From assembly GCA_028023455.1 (NCBI GenBank), contig JAQFVV010000031.1:2980001-3044000 (forward strand): a stretch of 64,000 bases of DNA. The letters run 5' to 3'. Both the position numbers and the translations under genes were made by a program. Positions 42,593 to 53,639 of this stretch are shown piece after piece. Origin of the DNA: Epiperipatus broadwayi. Its lineage: Eukaryota; Onychophora; Udeonychophora; Euonychophora; Peripatidae. The notes below the pieces were generated by a model that worked only from the letters and a program-made list of their open reading frames with translations, searched no databases and was not told the origin of the DNA. Each line of letters opens with the position of its first letter. The first letter of the stretch is position 1.

Positions 42593-44936
42593 GTATTTGC
42601 GTAATCTTTGAAAATTTATGGACCAAGTCAAAATATTGCACGTAGGAAAGAGAAAGGTAAATAACTCCATTGTGTGTGTGTGTTCAAAATTAAAAAATCA
42701 GATATATTAATCTTTAACTGAGGTTTAAAGTTTATATCTGTTCTAGAGATAATCTGCAACTTAGTAAATGATTAGTAATAATTATTATTGTCTTCATCTG
42801 AGGTGGATGGTATCAAAGTTGTGAGTGGAGTGAGTTTGACAGTTGTAAATAAAAATGTAACAATTTACTATAGATAAATATTTTTCATATAATAGAGAGA
42901 TGTACATGAGAGATGGTGACCTGGGCCAACTGTTGAGTGCTGGATCAGCATGAAATGCATTTTGGGAATCATTTGTCTTTTATTATATCTTTATTTATAT
43001 GAATTTAAAAAGAATAGAGAAGTATGTAGGTTGTTTAATATATCTATAAATATATATTATTTCAATTTTATGTTATTCACAAAAAAGTTAAATAAATATA
43101 AAAAAAAACATCAAAATTCACAAAAAATAAATTTTACAATTTTTCCATCTCAAAGCATCATGGGCGATCAAGTTTTTTAAAAAGACTACATTAAAAATTT
43201 TTAAATTTAAAATTTTCAATATGACAGTAATCATTTTTTAATCTCACAGGTTCATTATATATGGTAACATTTTTTGGCTTATGTTAAAAGCACACACATT
43301 TTATTTTTTACTTTATTGTTCTGAATTTGATTTGCAATATTTCACATAATAACAAGTTTTAGTGTAATGATAAAAGTTTTATAAAAACATTTATATTCTG
43401 TTGATAACAATACTGTTATTTAATTTCCATAGGGAAGAAAGTTATTGAAGAGAAAGGATATTGCTTGAGTATATTTAATTGTGATGAAATTTGAAATTTT
43501 GTTATTTATTTTATTTAAAAAAATAAAGATAAAGATAGTAATCATTATTATTTCTATTTTATGAATGAATATAAACAAGTAAATGCATATATAATAAATA
43601 TATATGAGCTCCTTCAATTTATTATTTATTTTTTTTGAATTTTAATATTTTCTATTGTTCCATCTGGTGAGAGTTATTGAAAATGCCAACACTTCACTTT
43701 TGTATAAAATCTTTATTTTGTACTAAAACTCAATAAATTGGATTTGATTTCTTCTTAATTTAATTTTATAAATGAATGACTTGTTTTCTATTCAGAAAAC
43801 ACAACATATTATGGGAAGATATAGGATAATAGAAAAATACATGAAAGATAAAAAGCAACACCAATTGATAGTTCATCAATAATTGTTTTTTCTTAAGTTT
43901 TTCTCCATGTGCAATTATAAGTAAAGCATCTGAAGATGAAATTCAATCATTAGCCCCAGTGTTTGAAGATATATAGAAATAAAACTACCCTAAAACTAGC
44001 AGGAAATTTTCAATAAAAAAAGATAGCCTCAAGATTACTGGAGACAGCAGAGCTAGGATAAGGACCAACCAATACATACTCTAGTCTGAGCAAATCTATA
44101 TTATGATTTCTAAAACAACAGACAATGGCAGCCATTGCATTACTCTCATAGCTGTTCTCCTGCAAATGTGCCTTTTCATGTGACTTATGTGAAATGCTTC
44201 AATGATGTACACTTTTGCAATTATTTTCACCTTCAAAGAAATTAGGGGAAAAGGTGATGGACTTACAATTATTAGTATGTAATAGGACATCAGGTAATGT
44301 GCAAGATGCTTAATTCCAAGGCACATAAAAACACTTATGGCCTGTTGAATTTTATACACCCTCACATACTATGATAATGATATATGAAGTGCATGCTATT
44401 TCCATAGTGATGTGAAGCACAGCATGTATGCCTAATAATGGTTAATATGAACAGAACTGTTCTAGAGGCTGTAAGTTGGGCCACATAAATGACATATTTC
44501 TGTGCTTTTGCAAGCAACAGCGCCCTCAGGTGGATGCATTACACACTCAGCCTGACTACCAAAAAAATATAAAAAGCCAAATGTATCTTGCAATTTTCAT
44601 AAAATACTTTAAGCAAATTAATGGTTTGTGTCTCACTAGATGCACTCATTTCCTCATATGATATCACCCTATTAAGTAGTATAGTATGTGCATTTTAGCA
44701 TGTTATATATATATATATGTATTATTTGTGCAGCATGTTAGTATGACAGTGAGTAGAAGATACTATTTTAAATACATTAAATGTAAGATAAATCCTTTAT
44801 TATATTAATTTGTAAAAGTGTTTCATTGGATGTTACAATATATTATGAATGTAATATTATTTTTCATTTTTATTTGTAATGTAATCAAAAGTGAAAAAAA
44901 AAATGAATATATAATTTTTCTTTGTCAGATAAACTA

Positions 44937-46545
44937 ATGGTGTCAACAAAACTCAGTGATGCTGAATATAGAAAAAGAAGAAAATTGAAAAATGAAACAA
45001 ATTAACAGTGTAATATAGTTATAAAACTAGCTAGAAATACCAAGTATTTCAAATACAAGCAGTTCACTTGAGACAATAAAATACCACTTGAGGTTCAAGA
45101 AAATACAATTGAATTTGAAAAAAACAGTACTATTTAAGATTCAGAAAAAGAAAGGGAAGTTGAAGAAGAAGAAACTGAAATACAAAAATATTCATCAGAA
45201 CAAAAAAAGAGATATTTAATTCTATTAATTTCAACAATCCTTCTTTATAGCTACCTATTATGGGTAAAATTATATGTGTTATAATTGAACATGGACCTAA
45301 ATAAGGAGAAGATACAGAATTCAGGGAATTTGCTTTAGAGGATGGTGGGAGAGTTTAGAGAAATAGTTCTTTAAAAATGTTTCCATGGAGAGTGAGTCCA
45401 TTGTAACTATTCATTTTCCCAAAAATATATTGATATTTTATTTTCCATGCATTCTTTTTCATATTTTGTTTTCCATGCATTCTTTTTCATAAAGGAGGTA
45501 AAATGAATTCTACTAGTTGCAATCAAAGCCGAGACTTTAAAGATTGGAAAAAATCTACATCAAATTTTTGATCATGAAAATTCTGTATTTCATTGAATGT
45601 GTATCTTCATTAGAAGTGCTTTGAAAAGAAACTTAAATTGGTGGTTTTATAAATGATTTGTTGAAAAAAGCAATATAGATAGAAAAGAAAAATAGTGAAA
45701 TGTTTTATGTGTTGTGTTAATTTTATTTCATGAAAAGAATAACTTACCTCTTAGAAGTAGGCAAGAAAGTTTTGGTAATCTAAATGCAGGAATTTTTCTA
45801 AACTCAATACAATTAATAAGCTAATGCAATATTACCATCACAGAACATGTTGCTAATTATAAAAAGGGGTCTGTTTCATCTTTAATTAATAAGATTCAAA
45901 ATGAATTTCTTTCACTCTTATGGAACCATGTTCAAACTGAAGTTATTTATTAAAATACTTTGCCTTGATGTCTGACTGTACACCTGATGTATTGCATCAT
46001 GAATAAATGTGCCCAATTATTTGATATGTAGTTATTAGGAACAATTCTATTACAATTGAAGAAAGCTTTATAAATTTTATAGAGACAAAGAAAAAAAATG
46101 GATAGCAGTTTAGCCTATAACATTGTTAATAAATTAGAAAAAGATGGACTCAATATTCTAAATGTTAGATATCAAGGATATGACAATGGGGTGAACATGG
46201 TGGGTATTTATAATGAAGTACAATCTATAATTTCTCAAAAAATGAACAAGCTACATACATTCATGCACAGTCTTGATTTGATTTGTAAAAATGCTGCTTC
46301 TTCAAATGCTGACATGATCACATTTTTCAGAATGGTTCAGAGACTATACATATTTTTGTAAATTGAATGACTGGATGGAATAAATTAATATCTGTATTCA
46401 AAACAACTTTAAAAGATCATAAAGACACATGATGGGCCTCAAGAGCAAATGCAATCAAGGAATTGCAACATAAAATACCCTAAATGTATAAAGATATTAA
46501 TTGATTTGAAAAATGAGCAATCATTGCAATGTCTACATTGTGACA
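44937..46545 (+). pseudogene. hAT-type (ZMYM1/DUF4371) transposase pseudogene, 5' part
   Basis: An ATG at 44937 starts STKLSDAEYRKRRKLKNE, the usual N-terminus of ZMYM1-like/DUF4371 proteins derived from hAT transposases. Further blocks occur in shifting frames, including NIVNKLEKDGLNILNVRYQGYD-type sequence in the open part at 46098-46361, where RYQGYDNGVNM and VQSIISQK match the DUF4371/RNase H-like fold. FFRMVQRLYIF and a decayed W-x-SRANAIKELQ (normally after TR) follow near 46330-46470. Numerous stops and frameshifts make it dead. There are no introns, as expected of a transposon copy. It lies antisense within the DUR3 intron. Confidence 0.8.
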
Positions 46546-48504
46546 GTCAGATGATGTATGTTGGTTTAACCCAGTTTGAATACTAAGCGAAAGTACCTCG
46601 AGGCCACTCATATGTGAGAAATTAAATCAAGAATACTATGACCTCTGCCCTATTTGCCTATTCTTGAGGCTAATTACGAACCAATAACATTATCTGAGCC
46701 ATACATAAATTATTTTTCAACCGGCTAAGCTTAGCCTCAGTGGTAGAGACATGGACGGGAACACCTAAGGAGCTAAATAGTTAAATGTGTGTAAAAGTAC
46801 TATGAAAAATGTGTTTTGCGTGCCTGGATCATTGGAAAAGTAAAATAAAGCATTATAATAAAATTAGGAAACTCAAGCTTTTTATAGTTAAATAATATGT
46901 TTAATTAATGGCTTTAAAATATTAATAATGACTTAATGGCCTCCGCTATTCCCCTAAATTAATGAAAAACTAATTAGACCCTAAAAACAGATTAAACAAT
47001 ATAATATTTTTGCGGTCTAAGTCTTTTCTTCCCAATTTTAATAAAATTGTCAACTTGAATCTCCTCGATAAAGTACAATAGTAAAAATCTTTCACAAAGC
47101 ATTTTCTAATTGCTTTACGCTAAAAACAGACAGTTTAAAAAATATTTAAAATGTATATAGCTAAATCAGATATATGTAATAAGCTACTGGTGGACAAAAG
47201 AGGTGTTATTGAGGAGATCAAGTTGGCAAACAAAGGAAACTTACTCGTATGGAATTTAGAAACATAAATAAAATTGGAAAGAGATTTTAAATGAAAAAAA
47301 TTAACTTTTAAACTTAACTGCAATGGAATACAAAATATTTACACATGTTAGTAATGAAGAATAGCTAAGGAAAAAAGGTTAAATATAGATAGATGATCAC
47401 ACACATATACATTTAAGACTAGTCTAATAAAATGATTACATTACAAATATAATTAAATACAACAATTTATAATATAATTCAATTAAGAAAAGTATGAAAA
47501 AAAAGGGTAGAAAGTAAAAAGTTCACTGGAGGAGAGATATGATTACCATCCTGGTTCCTTGGTCATGTTTCCTACGGCGTTCGTGGCTTGATCTGACCAT
47601 CGGTAGGTATTTGCCCGGACAAGGAAAGTGGAAATAAATAGCATGCTTTTATAAAAAGTCCTACAGACACGGCACAGAGTTTAGGTAACTATTGAGTGGA
47701 TACTAAGGCATTTTGGATGGTATTTAGGAACCTCGGTGATAGGCAAAGCTATTTATTTGCATAGCCAAGCATAGTAGAATCCATCAAATTTATATGACTT
47801 TTAGCTTGAGCATGTTCAAACTTCTCCATGATTTTGAAGATGACAGTTGTATAACTTTTTGGAATAAAATCTCAACAAGCAAAAACAAAATCTGCCAAGA
47901 GTTCTCCCAAGAGAAATCTGAATGAAATTTCAAAAGGGAAATCTGAATGCCAGCAAGAAAACTCTGAATCACCAAGTCTTTTGTTCTCACTTCTATTTAT
48001 ACCCTCTTTGTCAACTACCTTTTATTGTTTGTATGATCTTAGATAAGCCCACCCCCACTCTTTGTTTCAAGGTAACATTTTCTAAAAATAACTTTTACTT
48101 TTTTCTTTTAAATTTCTTTCTTTAAAGTTTGAATTTTAGTAATTAAAAAAGAAAGAAAAAGCCATCTTTAATTTGCCTTGAATGGGCTAACTAATTACAA
48201 GCATACATTCTTTTAGAAAATGTTGGCGGGCTTATCTCTAATCAAATCATACTAAATATTTTAACAAGATTTAAAAAGAAAAATATATTATTTCTTTTAA
48301 TAATATAAGCATTTTATTTCAGCAGAATTTTGCATTAACTCATATATATACGCTTGACGTATATATATGTTTGACTAATAGGTTTTACAAGTAATTTTTA
48401 TTAACAGAAATCTAATCTTAGAAATGGAATTTATTTAAAATGAAATAGTTAAATGCAAAACCCTGCTGATATTGGACTATAAACTTAATTCAGGCCTACA
48501 ATAC
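46543..48504 (-). mobile_element. ~2 kb insertion splitting the hAT pseudogene (T2)
   Basis: The two hAT halves stop and resume around this GC-richer block. Its left edge, TTGTGACAGTCAGA, nearly equals the edge of block T1 at 17122, so both belong to one family with its 3' end at the left. On the minus strand it has a TATA-like TATAAATAG near 48000. An inverted pair lies at about 48030-48088 and 48208-48255 (AGATAAGCCC with GGGCTTATCT). No protein is recognisable. The exact right edge and target duplication are uncertain. Confidence 0.5.
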
Positions 48505-49365
48505 TAATTAGGTTTATAGGAGGCTGTGAAGCATGGATCGGACTTCAGATCCATTGCTTCAACATGGAATTTAATATTTCACAAAGTTGATAAAACAAAC
48601 AAAACTTTGCAATCAAAAACGATAATTATAATTAAAGCTTCACATTTAATAGAAGCATTATCTAATTCCTTGCAACAAATGAAAGATACGAGGAGAAAAT
48701 ATTTTTTCTAAGAATGAAAATTTGACTTCAGAAATGAAATTGTTTACAGATTTTAAAAACAAACAACGCAAAATTATTAAATAAGATGATCAATCTCAGC
48801 AATCAGTTTTTTATACTGAAAAATATTTATTTATACTAGAAATGAAAGGAATAATAGATATAATAACCCAACTTAGATGGAGATATGAAAAGCTATGTGG
48901 AGTTTCGCCTGACTTCGAATTTTTAACAGGTGAAAATAAAGTGAATGGATACAGAAATTTTTTTTAAAAGCAGCTTATGATTTATCCCTTAAATATCCAA
49001 ATAATATAAATTCTGTAGAATTATGATCAGAAATAATCAGTTTTAAAAATCAGGCAATGACGTTAATTCCAGATCTTAAAGCAGCTACAAAATTAGATGT
49101 TTTAAAAACAATTCATGAATAGAGTTTAGTTCAATCCTATCCAAATACAGAAGTTGCATTGAGAATAGTCCGAACACTACCTATTACTAGAGTTTCAGAT
49201 AAAAGAGGTTTCAGTAAACTAAAAAATATCAAAACATATTTAAAATCGTCACTTGTTCAAATGTGCCACTTTTTTTGTGAATCGAACAGGAATTTGCAAA
49301 ATAAATTAATTTTGATAAATTAACTGACAAATTTGCTTCACGAAAAGCAAGAAACGTAAAATTTT
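48505..49365 (+). pseudogene. hAT-type (ZMYM1/DUF4371) transposase pseudogene, 3' part
   Basis: It starts with TWNLIFHKVDKTNKTLQSKT (inside the open frame 48526-48711) and continues to ALSNSLQQMKDT. The C-terminal hAT dimerisation domain follows: TEVALRIVRTLPITRVSDKR (about 49150-49205), then GFSKLKNIKTYLKSSLVQ, where the family has SAERSFSKLKLIK. It ends with KLTDKFASRKARN near 49355. Stops and frameshifts interrupt it several times. This is the downstream half of the copy that begins at 44937. Confidence 0.85.
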
Positions 49366-49879
49366 AAAAAAAGGTTTTATATTGGGAATTTATTTATATA
49401 AACATTACTGATATTTTTTGTCTCTTTTATTAAATTAAATTACTGGAATATTTGTATTATTGTAATTTATTAATACTTATTTTATGTTAAGGTTGGTGTG
49501 ATTTTAATTTTAATAGAGGTAATTTTATGTTGATACTACTACTGTACTATTACTGCATTCTGTGACTTTTTTAATTTAATAATTAATAAATTTATTTGTT
49601 TTCAAAATTATTTATTTAATACTTATTAAAAATAAAAAACTATAAACATAGGGGCGAAAAATTATCCTCCTGCCTGAGGAGAAAATACCTCTAGGCACGG
49701 TTCTAGGGAACCATATGTAAAAACAAAATTGAGAAACTATAAATAATCATTATTGATTTGTTTTTTAATTATACATATTAGGAAGTTGTTTGCAGTAAAA
49801 GCTCATTTTCTAATTACTTGATATAGTAACAAAAGGTAAGTAATCTGTAATGATTTTACAAAAATCCTTAAAAATATAC
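49366..49879. other. AT-rich intron DNA, nothing recognised
   Basis: Part of the DUR3 intron between the hAT relic and the exon. No feature is seen. Confidence 0.5.
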
Positions 49880-50057
49880 CTAGCATAAGCTTCAGCCCAA
49901 GGAAACAAAGGACTGTCAATGTCTCTTGTTTTTTCCCAAGTATCCATAGCAGAATCTAGATCACAATTCCAATTGGTAACCCAAGTTGCTACCACTACAA
50001 TAATACCACCTGTTACCATAGATGCAATATTACCAGCAAACATCGGCAATTCTTTAC
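49880..50057 (-). CDS. DUR3: Urea/proton symporter DUR3-like, penultimate exon
   Basis: The acceptor ATAATAG lies just before 50057 and the donor AG|GTATAT at 49880/49879. The 178-nt exon has two bases finishing a Gly codon, 58 codons (KELPMFAGNIASMVTGG through FPWAEAYA), and two bases of an Arg codon completed by the exon at 39740. The join gives AYAR-ELGL in frame, with no residue missing from the family pattern. One membrane segment spans NIASMVTGGIIVVVATWV. The following loop has the WEKTRDIDSPLFPWAE stretch seen in animal DUR3-like transporters. Earlier exons are not visible between 50058 and 64000, so they lie beyond the window or are too short to recognise. Confidence 0.85.
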
Positions 50058-50452
50058 CTATTATATACAACAATAATAAAGAATTAATATATTTAAGCGA
50101 TAATAATAGCAGTTAAAAGATAAGGAAATAATATTAGTTTTAAAAAATAAAAATAATAAATGTAAAAATGGAATAATTTATTTATAATTAATAGTTATAA
50201 GTTATGACTTTGAATATAAAAGAAATTTTGGTTATAAACAAAAATATACCATTGTTTCAGATTAGATAATATTTTATATCTAATTCTCTGATTGAGCACC
50301 TACATACCAACAAAATGTATGTGTTAGTTGTTGTTGTTTTTGAAATGTAATGTCACAATGTTATTCTTAAAATTGGTTCCCTCATTTTAAGAAAAAAACT
50401 ATTAGAAAACTTTTAATTAAAATCTCTTTGCAATCAAGTTCTTTTATTGTTC

Positions 50453-50557
50453 GTGCCACCCTGTGAAGTTTGGCACAGTTGGTAGGGAATCCAACTTGGT
50501 ATTGGAAGGTCTCAGGATTGATTCTGGTGCTCAAACAATAAATCCATATGCAGTTTT
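50453..50557 (+). mobile_element. tRNA-derived SINE-like insertion with target duplication
   Basis: It has an A-box-like TGGCACAGTTGG (50471-50482) and a B-box-like GGATTGATTCT (50515-50525), with spacing usual for a Pol III internal promoter. It is flanked by TTTTATTGTTC (50442-50452) and TTTTATTGCTC (50558-50568), a likely 11-bp target duplication with one change. It ends T-rich rather than A-rich. It lies just upstream of the DUR3 exon, within gene sequence on the opposite strand. Confidence 0.6.
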
Positions 50558-50691
50558 TTTTATTGCTCATAATATTCTTTTTTTATCTGATGATTTTCTT
50601 TATTTTTAGGACCCACCACAATCCATAAATAATACATCAATATTATATTTATATATTGGACTATTTTCATTATTTGATATAAGAATTGAAT

Positions 50692-51068
50692 GTCTTTAAA
50701 AAAATTTATTTAAATATTCCAAATACATTCAACTGTTAATAATAGCACACTGGTTACTATATTCACAATGTTTAGAGAGGTATTATTAGCTCCTCTTCTT
50801 CAGATATTGCTTGCCTGACCAGTGACAGTACTAGCATGGGAATCAAACCTGGACCCTTAGATTCTTGAAACTTAAAATCTCAATATTCAAGAATCTAAAA
50901 GCTTAGGTCAGATTCTCATGCAAGCACTATCACTGGTCAGACCTGCAACACCCGAAAAAGAGGGGAGAATAATACATCTTGAAACATTGTGCATATAGTA
51001 ACTTGTGTGCTATTTCTAACAGTCAAATGTATTTGGAATATTTAAATAATTTTTTTTAAAGACATTAA
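50692..51068. repeat. Foldback repeat, ~180-bp arms, SINE-like B box in arms
   Basis: The left arm (from about 50692) and right arm (to about 51068) are reverse complements, with ends TTTAAAAAAATTTATTTAAA and its partner. Internal matches include GTGTGCTATT, TCACTGGTCAG and ATTCTTGAA at the turn. The left arm on the minus strand contains GGTTTGATTCCC, a good Pol III B box. This suggests two SINE copies fused head to head. Confidence 0.75.
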
Positions 51069-51837
51069 ACACTTACATTAGATGATGTAAATAGTTCAAT
51101 ATATAAATACATCTAAAATACCATCATCACAAACCTTCATGTTACATCAATATTTCCAATTGGTAGCTGAACTGCACTGCTTTATATTCAGGTGTCTTGT
51201 GGTTTATAATTTCATTGGTGATCAAATGTGTGCATATCAGTTATAAGAAAGAGGTATATTTAAAACCTGTTATCTTTCCCCAGTATTTGTTTAAAATATA
51301 GTTAATGAAGGAAAGGGATCTTTCCCCCAAATTCTTTTGCCATGGTGTTTGTAAATAGTTCAATTAATAAAAATATTTTGAATTTTTTTCTAAAAAAAAA
51401 CCAAAATGTTTCTTAACTTTTTCACTTTCTTCTGCATTTCTGTATTAGAATAAATATAAGTTTCACATTTTATTTGCTCTAAAATCAAGATTATTATGAA
51501 AGGCAATAAATGCAGTTTTATAGATCATTGGTTTATTGACATCTTAAATAATTAACATAAATTTTTGTTAAAATAATAAATTTATTATTTGTAATGATAT
51601 ATATAAATGAATAAAATTGCTGATGTTTGTGTGTTTACATCAATTCAATATGTTATACTTTAATTTACAGTTAAGGCAAATATTATGTTCTGATATTCTT
51701 TTAACTATTCTTTCCTTTCATTTGCAATACGTTTTAATGAGTTGATCACACCAAAGAAATGAACAAAATAATCTTGCTATGAATTTTAATTGTGCTTTAT
51801 ATATATATATTTATTTACTTCCACTAATTTATTAGTC

Positions 51838-52290
51838 TCAATATATTATAAAGAGAAAAGATTTAATGTTTTTCACAGGTGCTTTAAATGTTCATAATAG
51901 CCAAACAATAGAGTTTTTGTTTGTAGAGGAAACTCTCAAACCTCAACATAAGATAGGAACTTTTTAAGGATAAGAACAGAGTCTTATCTTTAATCTAAAT
52001 TCACATTTATGTAGACCAATCTCAGTATCTTGATTTGAGAGCATGAAGATATTACTCCCTTCACATTTATGTCTTCATACTCTCAAATCAAGATGCTTTA
52101 GATTGGCCTATAAAATGTAAATTTAGGTTATAGAAAAAATACTGTTCTTATCTTTATAAAGTCCCTGTCATATGTTGAGATTTGAGAGTCCCCCCTATGG
52201 TCCAAAAACTACATCATTTGGCTATTATAAATGTTTAAAGTGCTTGGGTAAAAGGTTAATACCATTTCTCTTTATAAATATATATTGCCT
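51838..52290. repeat. Foldback repeat, ~200-bp arms
   Basis: Arms run from 51838 and to about 52290. They share TATAAAGAGAAA, CTTTAAATGTTCATAATAGCC, TTCTTATCTTTA and CTCTCAAATCAAGAT, which appear inverted across a turn near 52055. It has no open reading frame and no hammerhead core. Confidence 0.75.
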
Positions 52291-53320
52291 GTATGCTTGA
52301 TAAATAATTAAAACATTACATTAACCATTCCAAAATGCAGCATAATGCCTTTCACATTTCAGCATTTTCTGATGTTTTTCTTTGTCACAGACATCAACAT
52401 AAAATATATGATAAAATGATTATTACTTTTCAGAAAATAATAAATTTGACTTCATTTGATAGATATTTTTGTTTACTACTGAAATAAATTTTAAATGTTC
52501 ACATTTTGTTTCTGTAAATATTAAAAAAATGAGGTTGCAATCAAAACAAAGACTTTACATGTCATCATTTCTAAAAAGATTATTTTTAGTTTATAAAATC
52601 AATGAAATATTTTTTAATTCTTATTATTTTTAAACATTGAAATGAATAATTATTTATTTCTCTTATATCTAATAAATTATGCTTTAAAAGTTTAAATTAT
52701 TTGAATATTTATTGCAAAATTGCAATATTTTCTTTTACATTTTCTTACTCTGAAATATAAAATAGATTGTTTACATCATAGCTACTTTTCGAATTTGCTT
52801 CAGGCCATATTTATGTTAGCTGCTAATATAATGTTATATTTTTGAAAATAAAATATTTCAAGTCAAAATAAGTTATTAATAATTTTTATTTCTTGACATC
52901 TAATAAATGTAGTGCAAATTATTTTTAAAAAAAAAAATCTAAAAGCATAATAAATTTGCAAATAAACACATTTTTGCATCATTGGAAACTACAATGTCGT
53001 AAAATGTTGAATGTTTTACAGCCTTGTCTACAGACAATAGCTGAACATGTCAGGATGGGGCTTATGTTTATTATAAGAGTGGGAATTTTGAATTTCCTGT
53101 TTTTTGTGCACAATTTTCGGAAAAAAATTATTATACTAAAATATAATATTTAAACAGCATTAAACTGTTGCACATCGCACTATATAAAATAATTGACTTA
53201 TTTATATACTAAAATATACTATTTTACACACATTTTAATGTATAATACTTTCAGAAAAATTCACTAGGGGGTGAATTGGCCAAAAGATGAAATAATTCGG
53301 TTTAACTGCTTGTAAAGTTA

Positions 53321-53520
53321 ATTCCAATATATAAATATATATATAATTAATGATTGAATTCACTCTAATTAAAATTATATAAACAAACTAAGCATAAATA
53401 CCAATGACTGCTAAAGAACATGTGATACCACTCTATCTTTCAATAGTTTATTTACAATTAAAAACTCATTGAAAGGTACAGTTACTTCTATTTTAGTTAT
53501 ATATAATCACAGTTATAATT
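53321..53520 (+). repeat. Direct repeat upstream of copy B
   Basis: It matches 55725-55895 in the same orientation, including AACTAAGCATAAATACCAAT and GGTACAGTTACTTCT. The two copies bracket copy B of the 2 kb repeat. Confidence 0.8.
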
Positions 53521-53639
53521 ATTATTTATATATATTGAACTCAGTTTTCATTTCATATTTAGAGAGTGTTAAAACTAAAGCTTTGCTTTGATCATCTGAA
53601 TATTTAAATGGTGATTCTTATCATTTATATATATATAAA

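Larger units (their letters stand above)
39741..49879 (-). other. DUR3: DUR3 intron, 10.1 kb, repeat-laden
   Basis: The codon phases and protein continuity on each side show that no coding exon lies between the two DUR3 exons. The intron contains a foldback at 40901-41166, an unidentified plus-strand ORF at 41599-41871, and a split hAT pseudogene at 44937-49365. Segments 41880-44930 outside these are AT-rich and unremarkable, apart from a double hairpin at 42553-42592. Confidence 0.75.

Noticed and set aside
49919-50116. Plus-strand open frame over the DUR3 exon
   Set aside because: It is the antisense shadow of the DUR3 exon.
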